DNA from: Scytalidium lignicola
Lineage: Eukaryota > Ascomycota > Leotiomycetes
DNA: 64,000 nucleotides
NCBI GenBank assembly: GCA_002812745.2
Contig: NCSJ02000020.1
Location: 186,001 to 250,000 of the forward strand
Direction: 5' to 3'
Part shown: in pieces, positions 44,901 to 56,604 of the stretch
How the letters are laid out: every line of letters begins with the position of its first letter
Position numbering within the stretch: position 1 is the first letter of the stretch
Translations under genes and position numbers: made by a program
Notes under the pieces: model-generated
What the model saw: only the letters and a program-made list of their open reading frames with translations
Told to the model about the DNA's origin: nothing
Databases searched by the model: none

Positions 44901-45755
44901 ATTAATCAGACTTTCACGGGGTTATACGTGATGGAACTCTGCCTGATCGGCCTCTTTTTCCTTGTGCGGGATGAACAAGGCCAAGCGTCTTGTGTTCCTC
45001 AAGCAATCATTATGATTGTTTGTGTAATATTTACTATTTTATACCAGTATTTGCTGAACCTGTCATTCTCCCCACTGTTTCGCTACCTCCCAATCACCTT
45101 TGAAGACGAAGCTGTCCTTCGTGATGAAGCGTTTGAACGAGCTCAAGCCCGTCGTCTTGGTCTCGATCAGGGGGATGACGAAGCAACTAGGCTTAATGAC
45201 AATAATGGTGGAATTGAATTGTCTAACTTGAACAAATCATCTTCAGACCGTGAAGGCAAGTATGCCAAATTCAATCCTGCAAACGTAGCAAAGGGAGCTG
45301 GATCATGGGCAGCCAAATCAGGACGAACAATTCGAGAGAAAACAATAGGTCGCGGTGCGAGCAATGATATAGCCAGGGAGGATCACGCTACCAAAGGAGA
45401 AGCAACGGTACAATTAAGCCACACACGCCGTCGCCGTGACATCGAAGCCCAACAGAAAATATCAAATGCTCTATACGGAGGCTACGCCGATGAAATCGAA
45501 GACCTGACACCCGACGAGCGTGACGTTCTTGTAAGACACGCGTTCCAGCACTACGCCCTACGTGCTCGTCGACCGATGGTGTGGATTCCTAGAGATGATA
45601 TTGGAGTTAGCGATGATGAGATTCGAAGAACGAAGGAATATGGAGGAGGTAACATCTGGATTACTAATGTTGGTGCGGCGTTGGATGGAAAATGTCGTGT
45701 TGTTTATGGGAGGAACCCGCCTGATTTCTCGGAGGTTGATTTGATTAATCTGTGA
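41974..45755 (+). CDS. CSC1/OSCA-type calcium-permeable stress-gated channel (DUF221/RSN1 family)
   Basis: Two exons, 41974-42149 and 42215-45755, give 1238 residues; the first intron is needed to attach the first span. Late-exocytosis/RSN1_TM region: span 1 at about residues 25-48 (SLVALLTALASSLVIFGVQM), then spans around SYFFLRYLQTLLVIFVPLAV and the HLILAILVIIWVCGVFFAEL segment. A large cytosolic insert with RRM-like flank and a Lys/Glu/Gln-rich linker covers about 230-600. The seven-span channel core follows (RTGIIIALVTGMVILWAFPV through IIMIVCVIFTILYQYLL). The cytosolic tail carries ALYGGYADEIEDLTPDERD and ends at FSEVDLINL. The family forms mechanosensitive or osmosensitive cation channels. 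The insert is longer than in yeast Csc1. Confidence 0.93.
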
Positions 45756-48532
45756 ATTGTTGTTAAGAATGTTTTGTTCATACCACAAAGGTATATTTTT
45801 GCATGGCGTTATTTTAGATGGACCTACCTCGACAGTATATCCTCCCGAAAGAGGAGTCCGAATTGGAGCCTATATCAGATTTTGAATTTTGGAGCATTGC
45901 ATTTGGGAGTGTGCCAAGCACAGNTTTTTTCTTTCTTAATTCTATTCTTTTTTTTTTTTGCCTTCATTGTAAGGATAAGCACATAAGGAGAAGAGATACC
46001 CAAAAGATTTAGCACTATAGAGGAATAAGCATCTGCCTTCTATACAAATATATAAGAAGATCTTTAATTCTCCATCAATAAAAGTGACGTAGCAATTGTC
46101 ATAGTAGGATACAACAAATTTATATTATTGTTTTTATTATTTGATACTAGAATCAACTACTCAGAAGCGGTGTTTCTTTTTAGTTTACACCATAATTCAT
46201 TCCATATGCTCTTAGTAACAATGTCCCTAAGAAGATCCATAAAAAAAAAGGAACCCCCTTATCAGCAAAATCAAGACAAAAGAGTTATTTATATGAAAAA
46301 CAGATATTTTCTCTAAATAGAGGAACAGCCATCATCATGCTAAATGGATTTCCCCCCTTCCCCCTACTAATTCCGAAATGGCATATTCCTAGTCCTCGTG
46401 ATTACTTTTTTCGAGACGGCGTCGTTCCTGTCTTAATTCACCTTGCAGTTCCGAAAAATATGCACGCATATATTTTCGACGAAGTAGATTCCGAAACACA
46501 GATTCTCAAACACGAGGTTAGAAGTAGAGAACTAGACAGGGGGTGTCCTGGTGATCAAGTTAAGAGGAATGTGTTCTGCGATCTTTCATTTCTTCTGTTA
46601 TTTATTTATGGGCCTTTCGACTCTTCTGAGAATGATAACGTATACAAGTAGATGCTCAATGATTTTTTAATATTATATACTAGAGTACATGTGTATGTCA
46701 ATGGCATAGCTTGCCTCTTGTGGAAATGGAAAATAAAGAGCTGGCGGGGCGGTTTGTTCCACAACATGGTTATCAAGACGTTGTAAGATGTGTTTCCGAG
46801 CGAGAACACGATATCCAACCCCAGGGGGGGAAGCACATGCCGCCCTGAAAATGTCTTTAACATCTTAGAAGCCGAGTACCAATCGATATTTGGTCTATGA
46901 ACAAAGAACAAAGAGCATTGAACTATTATTTTTGGTATCTGGAACTGTGTCTTATTGGAACAGAGGAAAATCGCGCATACCTTTGAGGAAAAGATTTCCA
47001 GGGTTTTGAACCATAGTGAATAGCTATGTGACACAGTAGGAACAGCTTCGGAGAAAATGAAGCACTTGTGTGGGCCTGGAAGATTGCATTCTTATCCACT
47101 AGTGACCGTTGAGTCGAATCGGAACCATACTCTGCCCTAATCCAAGAGTCAGCCTAGGCAGGCAGGCCCCTATTCGGAGCAGACAAGCTCTTAAGCGGGG
47201 TTAACGGTCACTAGATAGAGTTTGAACCACGGTTAGGATCTCGAGTCACATGTAATACGGTCAACTCACTGGAATAAGTTGTCAAGAAAATTTCTTTTCT
47301 GTCAGGAGTTAGTTAAGCATATCTATTGATAGGTCGGTACCATCTTCACTGGGTGTGGCTCTTTGGTTAAACTCAAATCCTGTGCCTAGTGTTATTTTTG
47401 TTGGAAACAAAATTTCCAACGTTTGAAGACAACCATTCCAGTGCCTCGGTCCTCTATACTTCATATTTCAAGCTGGGTGATTAGAGAAATCGGGTTTCCT
47501 AGTATAGTAACGCTCAGAATGAAAGGGATGTCTTGGGGGCTTTTCCAACAGTATGGAACATGTAGCAATCAGGAACCATTCCTGCACCAGCTGGCTTTGT
47601 ATTACCTAGCAAGCAGCAAGTTGAGAACCACACTCGTTCAGACCCGAGTTTGGCATTCCGGGTCTAGCCCTGACAAGACCACAAAATAAGCAGATCTATT
47701 AGCTCATACGAAGTGAGTAAGGCGTACCAAGGAATTCCTATAATGGTTTTAAAGAGTTTTCAAAGCCATAAGCCATAAGCTAAAGTAAGCTATTTTTGTT
47801 TGACAAGTGTTTATCGTAGATAATTTTAGCGCTACTTGGATTTAACGGCGTGGTGTTATTTTTCGACCGGATGCTCCTTCCCCACAAGATTCTGTTGCCT
47901 GGGCCACTTTATCAGACCATCCCGATGTTCCTGAAGACGCTGTTGTAGTAGTTTCATTTTCGTGAATGACAACTTGGGATGAGATCCTCCATCTACCGAT
48001 CTGACAACCTGATTGATTGCTGGGCGGCTTCACATGGTCTCTCACCTAACCTGTCACACATCATACCTTATAAGATGATCTCGATATAGCAGATCAAAGC
48101 GCTTGGTAGATATTTAGTGACCCACACACTAAGAAAAGGATGTCTTTAGAATGAAGGCGGCTTTTGCTCCCCTGAACTGCTCCGGATATTCGAGTCCCAA
48201 ACGGCTTAGTCGCACAATGTGCCTTGCGCAGGCCACCCTTATCAAGGAGGCTGTTGTGTACCACAAGAGGCTTGGGCGGGACTTTCCTAGACAACTCCTG
48301 CTTGTATGTGTCATGGACTGAGCCAGCTTCTTGTAATGCTATATCTTAATAGCACTGCGTACCTTTTATTTATTTGCAACAAGTATTTTCCGAAGCTTTG
48401 AGGTCAAACGGGGAGAACTGACATTCCCTATCCCTAGTTGATTGCGCAAGCCAAATCACCGAAAATCGCGAGTCGTGGAGTATATCCAGTAATACTCGAT
48501 GGTATTGAGATTGAGGAGAAATCGCCATCAAC
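45756..48532. other. intergenic 2.8 kb, AT-rich, one small inverted-repeat element
   Basis: Between co-oriented genes. Includes long T runs and the n at 45924, and the TA-flanked short inverted repeat at 47102-47211. Frames such as 46337-46651, 46606-47034 and 47423-47689 show no protein features and are not called. Confidence 0.4.
47102..47211. mobile_element. possible small MITE or element remnant with short imperfect terminal repeats
   Basis: The left end GTGACCGTTGA and right end TTAACGGTCAC are inverted with one mismatch. Both ends are bordered by TA within CTAG. The body of about 110 bp has no frame. Short repeat length makes this weaker than the other two elements. Confidence 0.4.
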
Positions 48533-49780
48533 ATGCCTGTTTTCTATCCCGACACAGCTCGGGCGCGACAGTTCAAGTTAGAGCTACCAAAAGATGTTCC
48601 CAGAGAGAGGTTGTGTTATCACCTAAGAATTGGATATGATGTCTATAATGTAATGAAGGTATGTTTGGGTGTGTTAATCAATCAGGCAGCCTGTAACTGG
48701 CGAACAGGAGGAAGCTCAATATGTGTTTCATATATTAGTTCAAGATCCGACAAATTTCCTCCCAGAATTCGTGAACTGCGACTTGGTCGATATACCTTGT
48801 TCCTGTTGGGATACTCTGACATCGAACGCACAAGACCTCGCAATAGGCATGTTGATCGACAATGCGTCGCAGAAGACAGAACGCGTCTACAGATACGCCT
48901 CCTGGAAACCAAAATGCTTGAACTGGGTTGCGCGCGCCATGCTGTATGCGATATATTCTCGAGGAGAAAGGCCACATATGATCCTTGGTTGTTCTGCACT
49001 GTTCCCGACTCCATCTTCCAATGCGTCTGGTTCAGCTGTTCATGAAGACATTGATTCGCTGCCTTGGAGAAAAAATATGGAGAGTATCTTGCACGTTGAA
49101 AAGCACCAGGCAGAGGTATTCGTCAGAATATACCATCGATTTATATATAGCGCATTCCCCGTCTTTGACACGACTAATGTCAGTATGTATTTAGACAAGC
49201 TGAGCAAATCTGACCACTATCACAACAGTCCATACCTTGGAATAATATTCCAAATCTTCGGTCTTGCCTCTATGTTTGCAGAGAGGGCTTACGGCTGGGA
49301 CCGAAACTCAAAGGAGCTTCTCAGTATGGCTAAGAATTATGGAATCTTGAAAGACGTAGACTCCAGAACAGGTGATACCATGCTATTCCAAACTCGAACT
49401 TTGGTCATGTTGGAGTATATTCTCAACTCTGATTATGCCAGGTATACTCCCTGAACAAAGCTGGTTGTTTTTACTCTGACGACTTAAGGGCAATGCGTTT
49501 AATCTCAACGGCCACAGCCCACCTCCAGAGGCTCAGCCCAACATTGTCAGCCGAGACTTCGTACGTGTTCTTCAGATCAATGGTAAATTTCCACTATGTT
49601 ATGGCTGCTGGTCCAGATGACTGGGTTATTGCGAGTACAGCCACACCTGCTCCGGTTCCTCAAGTAACGCCCTCTATTTTCGGGTTCAAGTCCACAAAAT
49701 ATTTCAACGCAGAAGATGCCGAATTTGCTGCATATATAAGGAGAATGATCCATGAAAATGTAAGTGTCAATGTCTTTTAA
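48533..49780 (+). CDS. hypothetical protein, weakly like a fungal transcription-factor regulatory region, lacking a DNA-binding domain
   Basis: Tentative exons: 48533-48658, 48708-49441 and 49489-49780. The AG at 48706-48707 was chosen because earlier acceptors would leave a 31-nt intron; both keep the frame. The middle contains EVFVRIYHRFIYSAFPVFDT, then a segment that joins across intron two as MLEYILNSDYARAMRLISTA followed by TAHLQRLSPTLSAET. These loosely resemble the helical Fungal_trans regulatory region, where a cell-wide transcription factor normally also carries a Zn2Cys6 cluster. No cluster is present, and the protein ends soon after a GTAAGT-like site at 49760, so it may be truncated. 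Function unknown. Confidence 0.4.
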
Positions 49781-50564
49781 TTCTTTAGAAGCGAGTTAAT
49801 TTCAACTGAAGCAAGTCTCCATGCCTTAGAGATCGATTACTTATGCGGTTGCGCCGATATGATGAGAATATGAGAAAATCTGACAAGGGTAGAAAGAGCA
49901 TGGGGGTTGAAAACAAACAAATTCACAATGTGAATTAGAATTCGCTCCGGTGACACAAAGAGAGCTGCAAATCGAACGGTGTTCATGTCACAAGCTGCTG
50001 GATAGAGCAAGACGAGGGTGATACAGTTCCAATTGAACAGTATTCAACTCACATAGACTCAATTTGATCATACTATCAGACCTATCTTGGATAGTCTAGA
50101 TAGGAAGTTCAAAAATGGTGTCAGCAGATATGGAATAGAAAACTCAATTTGTTGAAATTCTAATGGCCTTTAATACTGCCCTTCACGCTGTGTGTAACCA
50201 GATCTTGGCTGAGGATCGAATCCAATGAAATAAATATATGCTGATATCAAGCTTTTCTATGATGAAATGATTGACTAGAATACATATAAAAAAGATTGTC
50301 CCATCTCACACGGTGATCTATTAGACGTTGGATATTTCCCCTTTCAGAAAATAAGCTTAGGCCAGCCTTGGATAAGGCTATTTTGCCTCAGGCCGAAAGT
50401 TTAGAGCCTTGTCTTCAGATTTGCAAATCGCCAAAAAGACCGCAACCTGATTTTCCACCATCACAAGAACTCCGCCATATCCGATCGAGTCGAAGGTTCC
50501 TCGACGGTAGATTCGATCTGCCACGAAGTCCTGAGAGACAAATCTCAGGAATAGAGGAAGGGCC
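49781..50564. other. intergenic
   Basis: 784 bp between the doubtful gene and the mitochondrial carrier. No exon of either gene could be supported here. Confidence 0.35.
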
Positions 50565-52010
50565 ATGTCCCTGGCCTCCAAGGTTACAAGTCTTTTCTCT
50601 TCTGGCACCAGCACATCAGCCGCCACGCAATTGCAACGAGGAGAGCAGGCAGATTTCAGCATTGTCGATGATGGACTGTCAGATGCAGCAGAAGGGAGTG
50701 GAAATACCCGCAATTTTAGAATGGAACCCAGAGCGGCAACCTTGGAATCGTATAACATGGCACAGGAAATGGCTGAGGAAGAGGAGCGGCCGCCTTACTT
50801 ACATGTAAGACCAATCCTAACAGTTTGATATCTATATCGAAGAATCGTTTTTTAATATGATGTTTATCTTGTAGTCCATGATTGCGGGCGGAATTGGCGG
50901 GACTACGGGCGATTTGTTGATGCATTCTTTGGATACAGTCAAAACACGGCAGCAAGGCGATCCCCATATACCACCGAAATACTCATCAATGTCGGCCTCT
51001 TACTCGATGATTTTACGACAAGAAGGTATACGACGAGGATTATATGGCGGATGGGTCCCAGCTATGCTCGGCTCTTTTCCTGGGACGATTATATTTTTCG
51101 GGACATATGAATACACCAAACGACATTTAATCGATTCAGGAGTGACGCCGCAGCTTGCCTATCTCTCAAGCGGTATGCATTCCATGATGGGCTCTGAGGA
51201 ATACCAGGTTATTTCTTTATTGCTAACTCATTTCCACCAGGATTCTTCGCCGATTTTGCCGCTTCTTTTATTTATGTCCCATCCGAAGTACTCAAAACAC
51301 GTCTACAGCTCCAAGGCCGTTACAACAACCCTTATTTCAATTCTGGCTATAACTATAAATCAACTCTTCATGCCGCACGCACAATAGTACGGCAAGAGGG
51401 GGTATCCGCACTCTTCCATGGCTACAAAGCCACCATTTTCCGCGATCTACCCTTCTCCGCGTTGCAGTTCACTTTTTACGAACAGGCACAGTCTTGGTCT
51501 AGAAGATGGAAGAAAAGCAGGGATATTGGTTTAAGTCTGGAGCTTCTGACTGGTGCTGCTGCTGGTGGACTGGCAGGGGTCATTACCTGCCCTCTCGATG
51601 TCGTGAAGACTCGGATCCAGACCCAAGTTAATCACTCAGTTCATCCAATCCTAAAATCTACACCGGCAGGCAAACCTATTCCAGTTATACCACGAAACGT
51701 AAGCTCCGTCCCGAGCCATTCGTCTTCTTCAAAAAATCAGCAAACACGCTCGATCTCTACCTCCTCTCCATCAACACACACGCCACGGCCGGGCGCTGCA
51801 AATATCGATACATCATCTGTTTTGACGGGCTTAAAGATTATATACAAGACCGAAGGCTTAATGGGTTGGTTCCGGGGTGTCGGACCGAGATTTGTATGGA
51901 CCAGTGTGCAAAGTGGATGTATGCTGCTGCTGTACCAGTCTATTTTGCGTCGATTAGAGATTTGGGATGCCGGGAGAACCTCTTCCTCCGAGGAAGAATT
52001 CGCTGGGTAA
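50565..52010 (+). CDS. mitochondrial carrier (SLC25 family, Ymr166c/Mme1 type)
   Basis: Three exons, 50565-50804, 50875-51172 and 51241-52010, give 435 residues. The three carrier repeats have signatures MHSLDTVKTRQQ, VPSEVLKTRLQ and CPLDVVKTRIQ. The first lacks the usual Pro, a variant I associate with the Ymr166c group. Repeats are followed by GGWVPAMLGSFPGTIIFFGTYE, FHGYKATIFRDLPFSALQF and FRGVGPRFVWTSVQSGCMLLL. About 80 soluble residues precede the first repeat, and a Ser/Pro-rich insertion of about 60 residues lies between the third signature and its partner helix. Located in the mitochondrial inner membrane. The transported species (divalent metal suggested for the yeast relative) is inference. 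Confidence 0.9.
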
Positions 52011-52522
52011 AAGCTAGAAAGAGAGAAAGAGAGAAAAAAAAGAGAAAGAAAGCGCATGTGTAATTGTATAGGGTTGGTAGATTTTACATCATTGGACATG
52101 GACAGCAAGATCCATAGGGTGTGGGATTGTAGATTTTATCATTTTGTATACATAGGAACCCCTTTTTTGCATTGGGCGGCGTTTACGAAGAAAGTCATCC
52201 GTCCATCGGGAGGATTGGATTGGCATGAATTGGTATGGTATACAACACATACAGGAGTCAGATAGACAAACTCAAATCTACCCAAATTAGACATCTCTCT
52301 TCATTGAATATATATATTCTTTAAAAGTGTTTCTAGAGAAATCTCTTTGTCCTTTTTTATGCTCACGACACGCACCCCTTTTAGCCAAGGTATCAAATCC
52401 GCAGAGCTAATGCAAGACACAATGGGAAGCTGCATCCTAATTAATTTGAGCCAAAGTCTCCTTAACTTCGGCGGCTGCTGTTGATTGGCTGCTGCAGAGA
52501 GGAGAACCCCTGGCGAGGTCTA

Positions 52523-52657
52523 CTGTGGTGTTTGGATAAATAATTCACCCCCTAGCAAGTCTATCCGTCTCGCTAGATGGGGTCCTGCCCAATAACATGG
52601 CTAGAATCTGGGCTTTGCCACTTACTAGGGGGTGAATTATTTATCCCAACACCACAG
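52523..52657. mobile_element. MITE-like element with about 37-bp terminal inverted repeats and TA flanks
   Basis: The left arm from 52521 (TACTGTGGTGTTTGGATAAA...) and the reverse complement of the right arm ending at 52659 match over 39 bases with two differences, including the flanking TA. The 135-bp body begins CTGTGGTG and has no frame. Size, long terminal repeats and TA duplication fit a non-autonomous Tc1/mariner-type element inserted between the carrier and laccase 3' ends. Confidence 0.78.
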
Positions 52658-52887
52658 TAATCAGGGATATGCATGGAAGTGCACGTTGCCGAAGCAAACC
52701 TTCAGACGTGCAACAAAACTTTTGACTCCCTTGATTTTTCTTTTTCGTGTCCAATGGAAATCCAGGATTCTTTGTATTCCTTCCTCGCACTGTTACTTTT
52801 ATATGGGAAGATATGGGATTGATATACAATATCCAGCATATATTAGGAATTATAACATCGTGGTAGTAGATGGCGGACTACGTTTGT

Positions 52888-52913
52888 ACAGTAAAGTACA
52901 GTACAGTACAGTA
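52888..52913 (+). repeat. short ACAGT tandem repeat
   Basis: About five copies of a five-base unit (GTACA phase) lie in the spacer just downstream of the laccase stop; one unit is imperfect. Confidence 0.6.
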
Positions 52914-52963
52914 GTTGGATATAATTACAGAGCGTTTCTTTACACACTTGTTTCGCACGTTTT

Positions 52964-55132
52964 TCACAACCCGCTATCGATCTGTTCCACAACCGCCTTT
53001 CCAGTATACGCTGCCCATGGCCGACATGCCTCTTCCATCATCCCTGGAATCTCAAGTTCCCCAACACCAATATCATGTGGCCTCTCTAGGATATTCGCAT
53101 AGAGACCTGCACTGACATGCCAGGCGATATGGCAGTGGAACGGCCAAACGCCTGGATTATCCGCATCGATCTGCCACACTAGGTGTCCACCCGGCCGGAC
53201 TATCTGGACATCTCGTCGCTGGGGGTTCTGTGGGTTCGTGATGGTCTTCCCATCCCAGTCTCCTGGCCCTTCGTGCAGGACGAACATATTATGTCCGTGC
53301 AGATGCATAGGATGGGCGGCGAAGGTAGGGTTGTTTATTACTACGCGGATGGTGGTATTTTTGAGGAAGTCTTTCACGTTCCAGAGATCAGGGAAGGTAG
53401 GGTGAGAGGAGGTCATGTTCGCTGTGTTAGCAAGGAGGAGCACAGGATTGTTGTAGTCTGCGCGGAAGGATGTGTCCTGAAATTTATGTTAGTTCAAGTC
53501 AATAAAGGAAAAGGCAGCATTAATTGTAACACACATCGAGTGTCCAAAGGAAGTTGCCAGTCGAGTTGATGTACCAGTTGATCTCCATTGTTTTCGTGGT
53601 AGATGGGTGCAACGAAGGGGCAATTGGGTAATAAGGAACAGTCAATGATAAATCATCATTCGTACAGGTTCCTGGGTCGGGGACATCCCACGCTGTACTT
53701 GTTGGTGCTTTTGTGGTATCGGCCTTGTCGTAGTATATAGCGGCAAGAGCATTACCTTGGTTTGACAGAGAGCAAATTTCGGATATGTTTGATCGCATCC
53801 AGAATGCTGATTTAGAGTTACCGACATTGGCTGTTACAAGGACATCGGATCGCTGTCCAGGCCCTAGGGTCACAACTTTGGTTGTATATGGTTTCTACAG
53901 TGGTTAGATAGAGCGAGGGTTGACATCAATTGGGAAACTTACAATTGGGACGAAGTCGTTCGCAATAACAGTCATCTTGCATCTATCAGCTATGCCCTGT
54001 AAGGTCTATCTCCACATGTGCTTACAGTGTGCTCATCAATGCTAAATCTTTGCATTCCTTCGGCACCGGCATTGACAAGCCTAAGTCTGTGAGTCTTCCC
54101 AGTGGTAAACTTGAATTGAGAAATCCCAGCATTATCAGTGCAAGGCGTTTTATCACCAGGGGCTACAGTTGAGCAGTCGAAATTCATCTTCCCATTGATA
54201 AGGTTGTTATCTGTCTTTGGGGCCGGATTAGCATCGGAACCGTTGCCAACCACTTTTTCGATGATAGAAAAGTATTCGGCATGGCACCAATCTAAATCAA
54301 TCAGTTGATTATAATAATAATAAATTTGCAGAATCGAAATATCACCTGTTAAGAAAACTGGTCCTAAATCAATATCATAATCCGCATGACTCGGGCCATA
54401 GATGATCATTGGTCCTAAAAGACCACCTAAAATCTGTCAATAAAGGGATGTCTTCAATATATGATTTTACATATTATTACCAGCATACTGCGCAGAGTAA
54501 TGAGAGTGATACCAAGATGAGCCGTATAGATCTGCCTGGAAAGTGTACGTAAACGATGCCCCCGGAGCAATAGGACACTGCTGCACTCCAGGCACTCCAT
54601 CCATCCAAGGGCTCGATTTCTGCAACAGACCATGCCAATGTAGCGAAGTCCCTTCTTCTGGGCCAGTGATATGATTGTGCACCTTAACCTCAATCATATC
54701 TCCCCAATTAGCCTCGATCTGCGGCCCTGGAAATTGCCCATTGATTAATATAACGCTCTTCTGATATCCATCCGGGGCAATAACACCACGTTCGATGGTG
54801 AAGTTGTAGTAACGAGTGACGCCAGTGAAGGGAACTTGAGTATATGGGTTGCTGCCATGAGCAGTGCGCTGTCCCCAAGGGAATCCAAATGGTAAGGGAT
54901 TATTTTGAAGGAAATGAGGGAATGTCGGGGCTTGGAAAGTGCCCCATTGAGAAAGACTATAAATTTAACTCTTTATCAGATATTACTAGTAAAAGTTTGA
55001 AACTCCCTTAAAAGAGGTTTTAGGATATTGAGATGGTTTTACACACCCGTTTGTTTGATGTTGTGGAATGGCATGAATAATACTAGACGCAACACTACCC
55101 CCGTGAGAGAGAGCTCCCAGAGAGTTACCCAT
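52964..55132 (-). CDS. laccase (ascomycete multicopper oxidase)
   Basis: Seven exons: 55132-55047, 54956-54481, 54426-54346, 54291-54026, 53975-53943, 53894-53535 and 53476-52964, giving 604 residues. All four copper motifs are present: [33 protein letters not shown] and [16 protein letters not shown]. The residue ten after the T1 Cys is Leu, as in high-potential fungal laccases. The cupredoxin blocks [11 protein letters not shown] and [18 protein letters not shown] sit between. The protein ends in DSGL, the C-terminal plug of ascomycete laccases, with no pro-tail. The 54-nt intron at 54345-54292 is in frame and stop-free, so it could be retained. The ATG at 55132 lies inside a hydrophobic segment ([11 protein letters not shown]), leaving no complete signal peptide. 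It oxidises phenols, with secretion expected for the family. Confidence 0.9.
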
Positions 55133-56604
55133 GATGAGCAAAAAGAATGACAGGATTCGGCTAAAACTGAATATGAAGTAACGAATGGCAGCCCAAAATA
55201 AGGGGACTAAGGAGAAAGAGAGAGCATGGGAAATACCTCACCGTCAGATAGATATATAGGATCCGCGCTTGGGGTCTCGGGGTGAGTCTCTTATCTTAAA
55301 GTTTGACATGCAGGGCTTCAACACAACTCAATGCGGCCTTAAGCCTAGGTATATTGTTTCGTTTGAACCCTGTCGCACAGCCTCTAACTCTTGTAGTGCT
55401 GTATTTCCTTGTCTATATGTGAATTGGTTCTGGTAGGAGATTGACGAGTCTCTAGCTCAGTTGCATTGGTTGCGTTATGAACCTTTAAAAAACCATATCA
55501 TCAAGCCACATGGAAAGCGACCAAGCAATGGACCAAATGAGCATCAAGAAATTCTCTCTGCCTAGCACATCAAGACTTGAATTCTTGATATTTCAAAAAT
55601 CCATTGGGCGTGATCATGGCCATTGATTAAAGTTGCATCGTCCGCGAGAGCCTAGAGCTCGCTTCGCTGCGGAAATGGGCACGCGATGGAACTGCACGGG
55701 CCGTATAGTAACTCTAATTAAGAATGCCATCAAATCCAAAAGGGGAAAGGTATTCGGCACATCCCAGAGAACCCTAAGTGTGACGTTGTACAAAAAGAGC
55801 TAAAATGCGTCCTAACACAAATCGCTTTGACCCCTATTATTGATTGTAACCGATGTCAATGTTTTCTTGGCGGCGGTTGCCCCTGAAGCTAATAAAGGGG
55901 GCTAGACCAAAAGTGCAAGAGCAGAATCCGTGTACGGAGTTTTTGGACGTGATTGAATCGATCTTGTAGGGTTCGATAATGGCTGTCGGCCCTGATTCGA
56001 TCACTGATCACCTTGTGTTTTATGAACGTGTTTGAATACGAGAGACTTGTCTTGGCCGTGCACGCAGAGGCATGATATCTAAAAGAGTGACTTGTACAGT
56101 ATGTGAAGCCCAGGCCATCTAGAGGAAGATGTGTTCATTTGATAGAATCTACCGTCATGACCATATGTCTGTGGGCACAACAGGGAGTATCTATTCCTGT
56201 CCATCCCTCGTCCGCGGTCTCGTCAACCGTCAAGCAACTCCCAAATTCATAATGTTCATTAAGCTCCATAAAGGAAAACCAAAAACAAAAAAACGACAAC
56301 GAAGAAAGCACAAAGAAACAGTTCTGTATGTATGACAGTGACCCAAAAGTCCCCAAAAAGATAATATGCAAGCGCAGGGCCCGGTATCCGTCCTGGCAAG
56401 TAAAATGTAAATGCCCGAAAACCTGTACGACTCAGTAAACGCCGTATGGAAAAAAACCTATGACAAGGTAGCGGCAAAAAGTGTTACATAGGAAATAGAA
56501 ATGTAGTTTTCGAAGGAATGATGATAATTAACCGGGTGGTGTATATCCGAATTTTTGGTTAAAGGGTTGTGGGCAATGCCACGGTGAAAACTTGTAATCG
56601 TTTA
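55133..56604. other. laccase upstream region
   Basis: 1.47 kb between the laccase start and the end of the FHA gene. AGGGG/CCCCT-type pentamers occur (for example near 55740, 55880 and 55897), which resemble stress elements, but such short matches are weak. No gene or RNA was recognised. Confidence 0.35.

Larger units (their letters stand above)
52011..52963. other. intergenic between convergent genes, with MITE-like element
   Basis: Contains the inverted-repeat element at 52523-52657 and a short ACAGT-type tandem repeat at about 52888-52913. Frames here are not supported. Confidence 0.45.

Noticed and set aside
47760..47800. AGCCATAAGCCATAAGC duplication near 47770
   Set aside because: Just two short units; no wider repeat or element boundary.
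54026..54409. Continuous laccase frame reading through 54345-54292
   Set aside because: Although open, splicing gives the expected LTDWCHAEY junction, so the 54 bases are treated as an intron.
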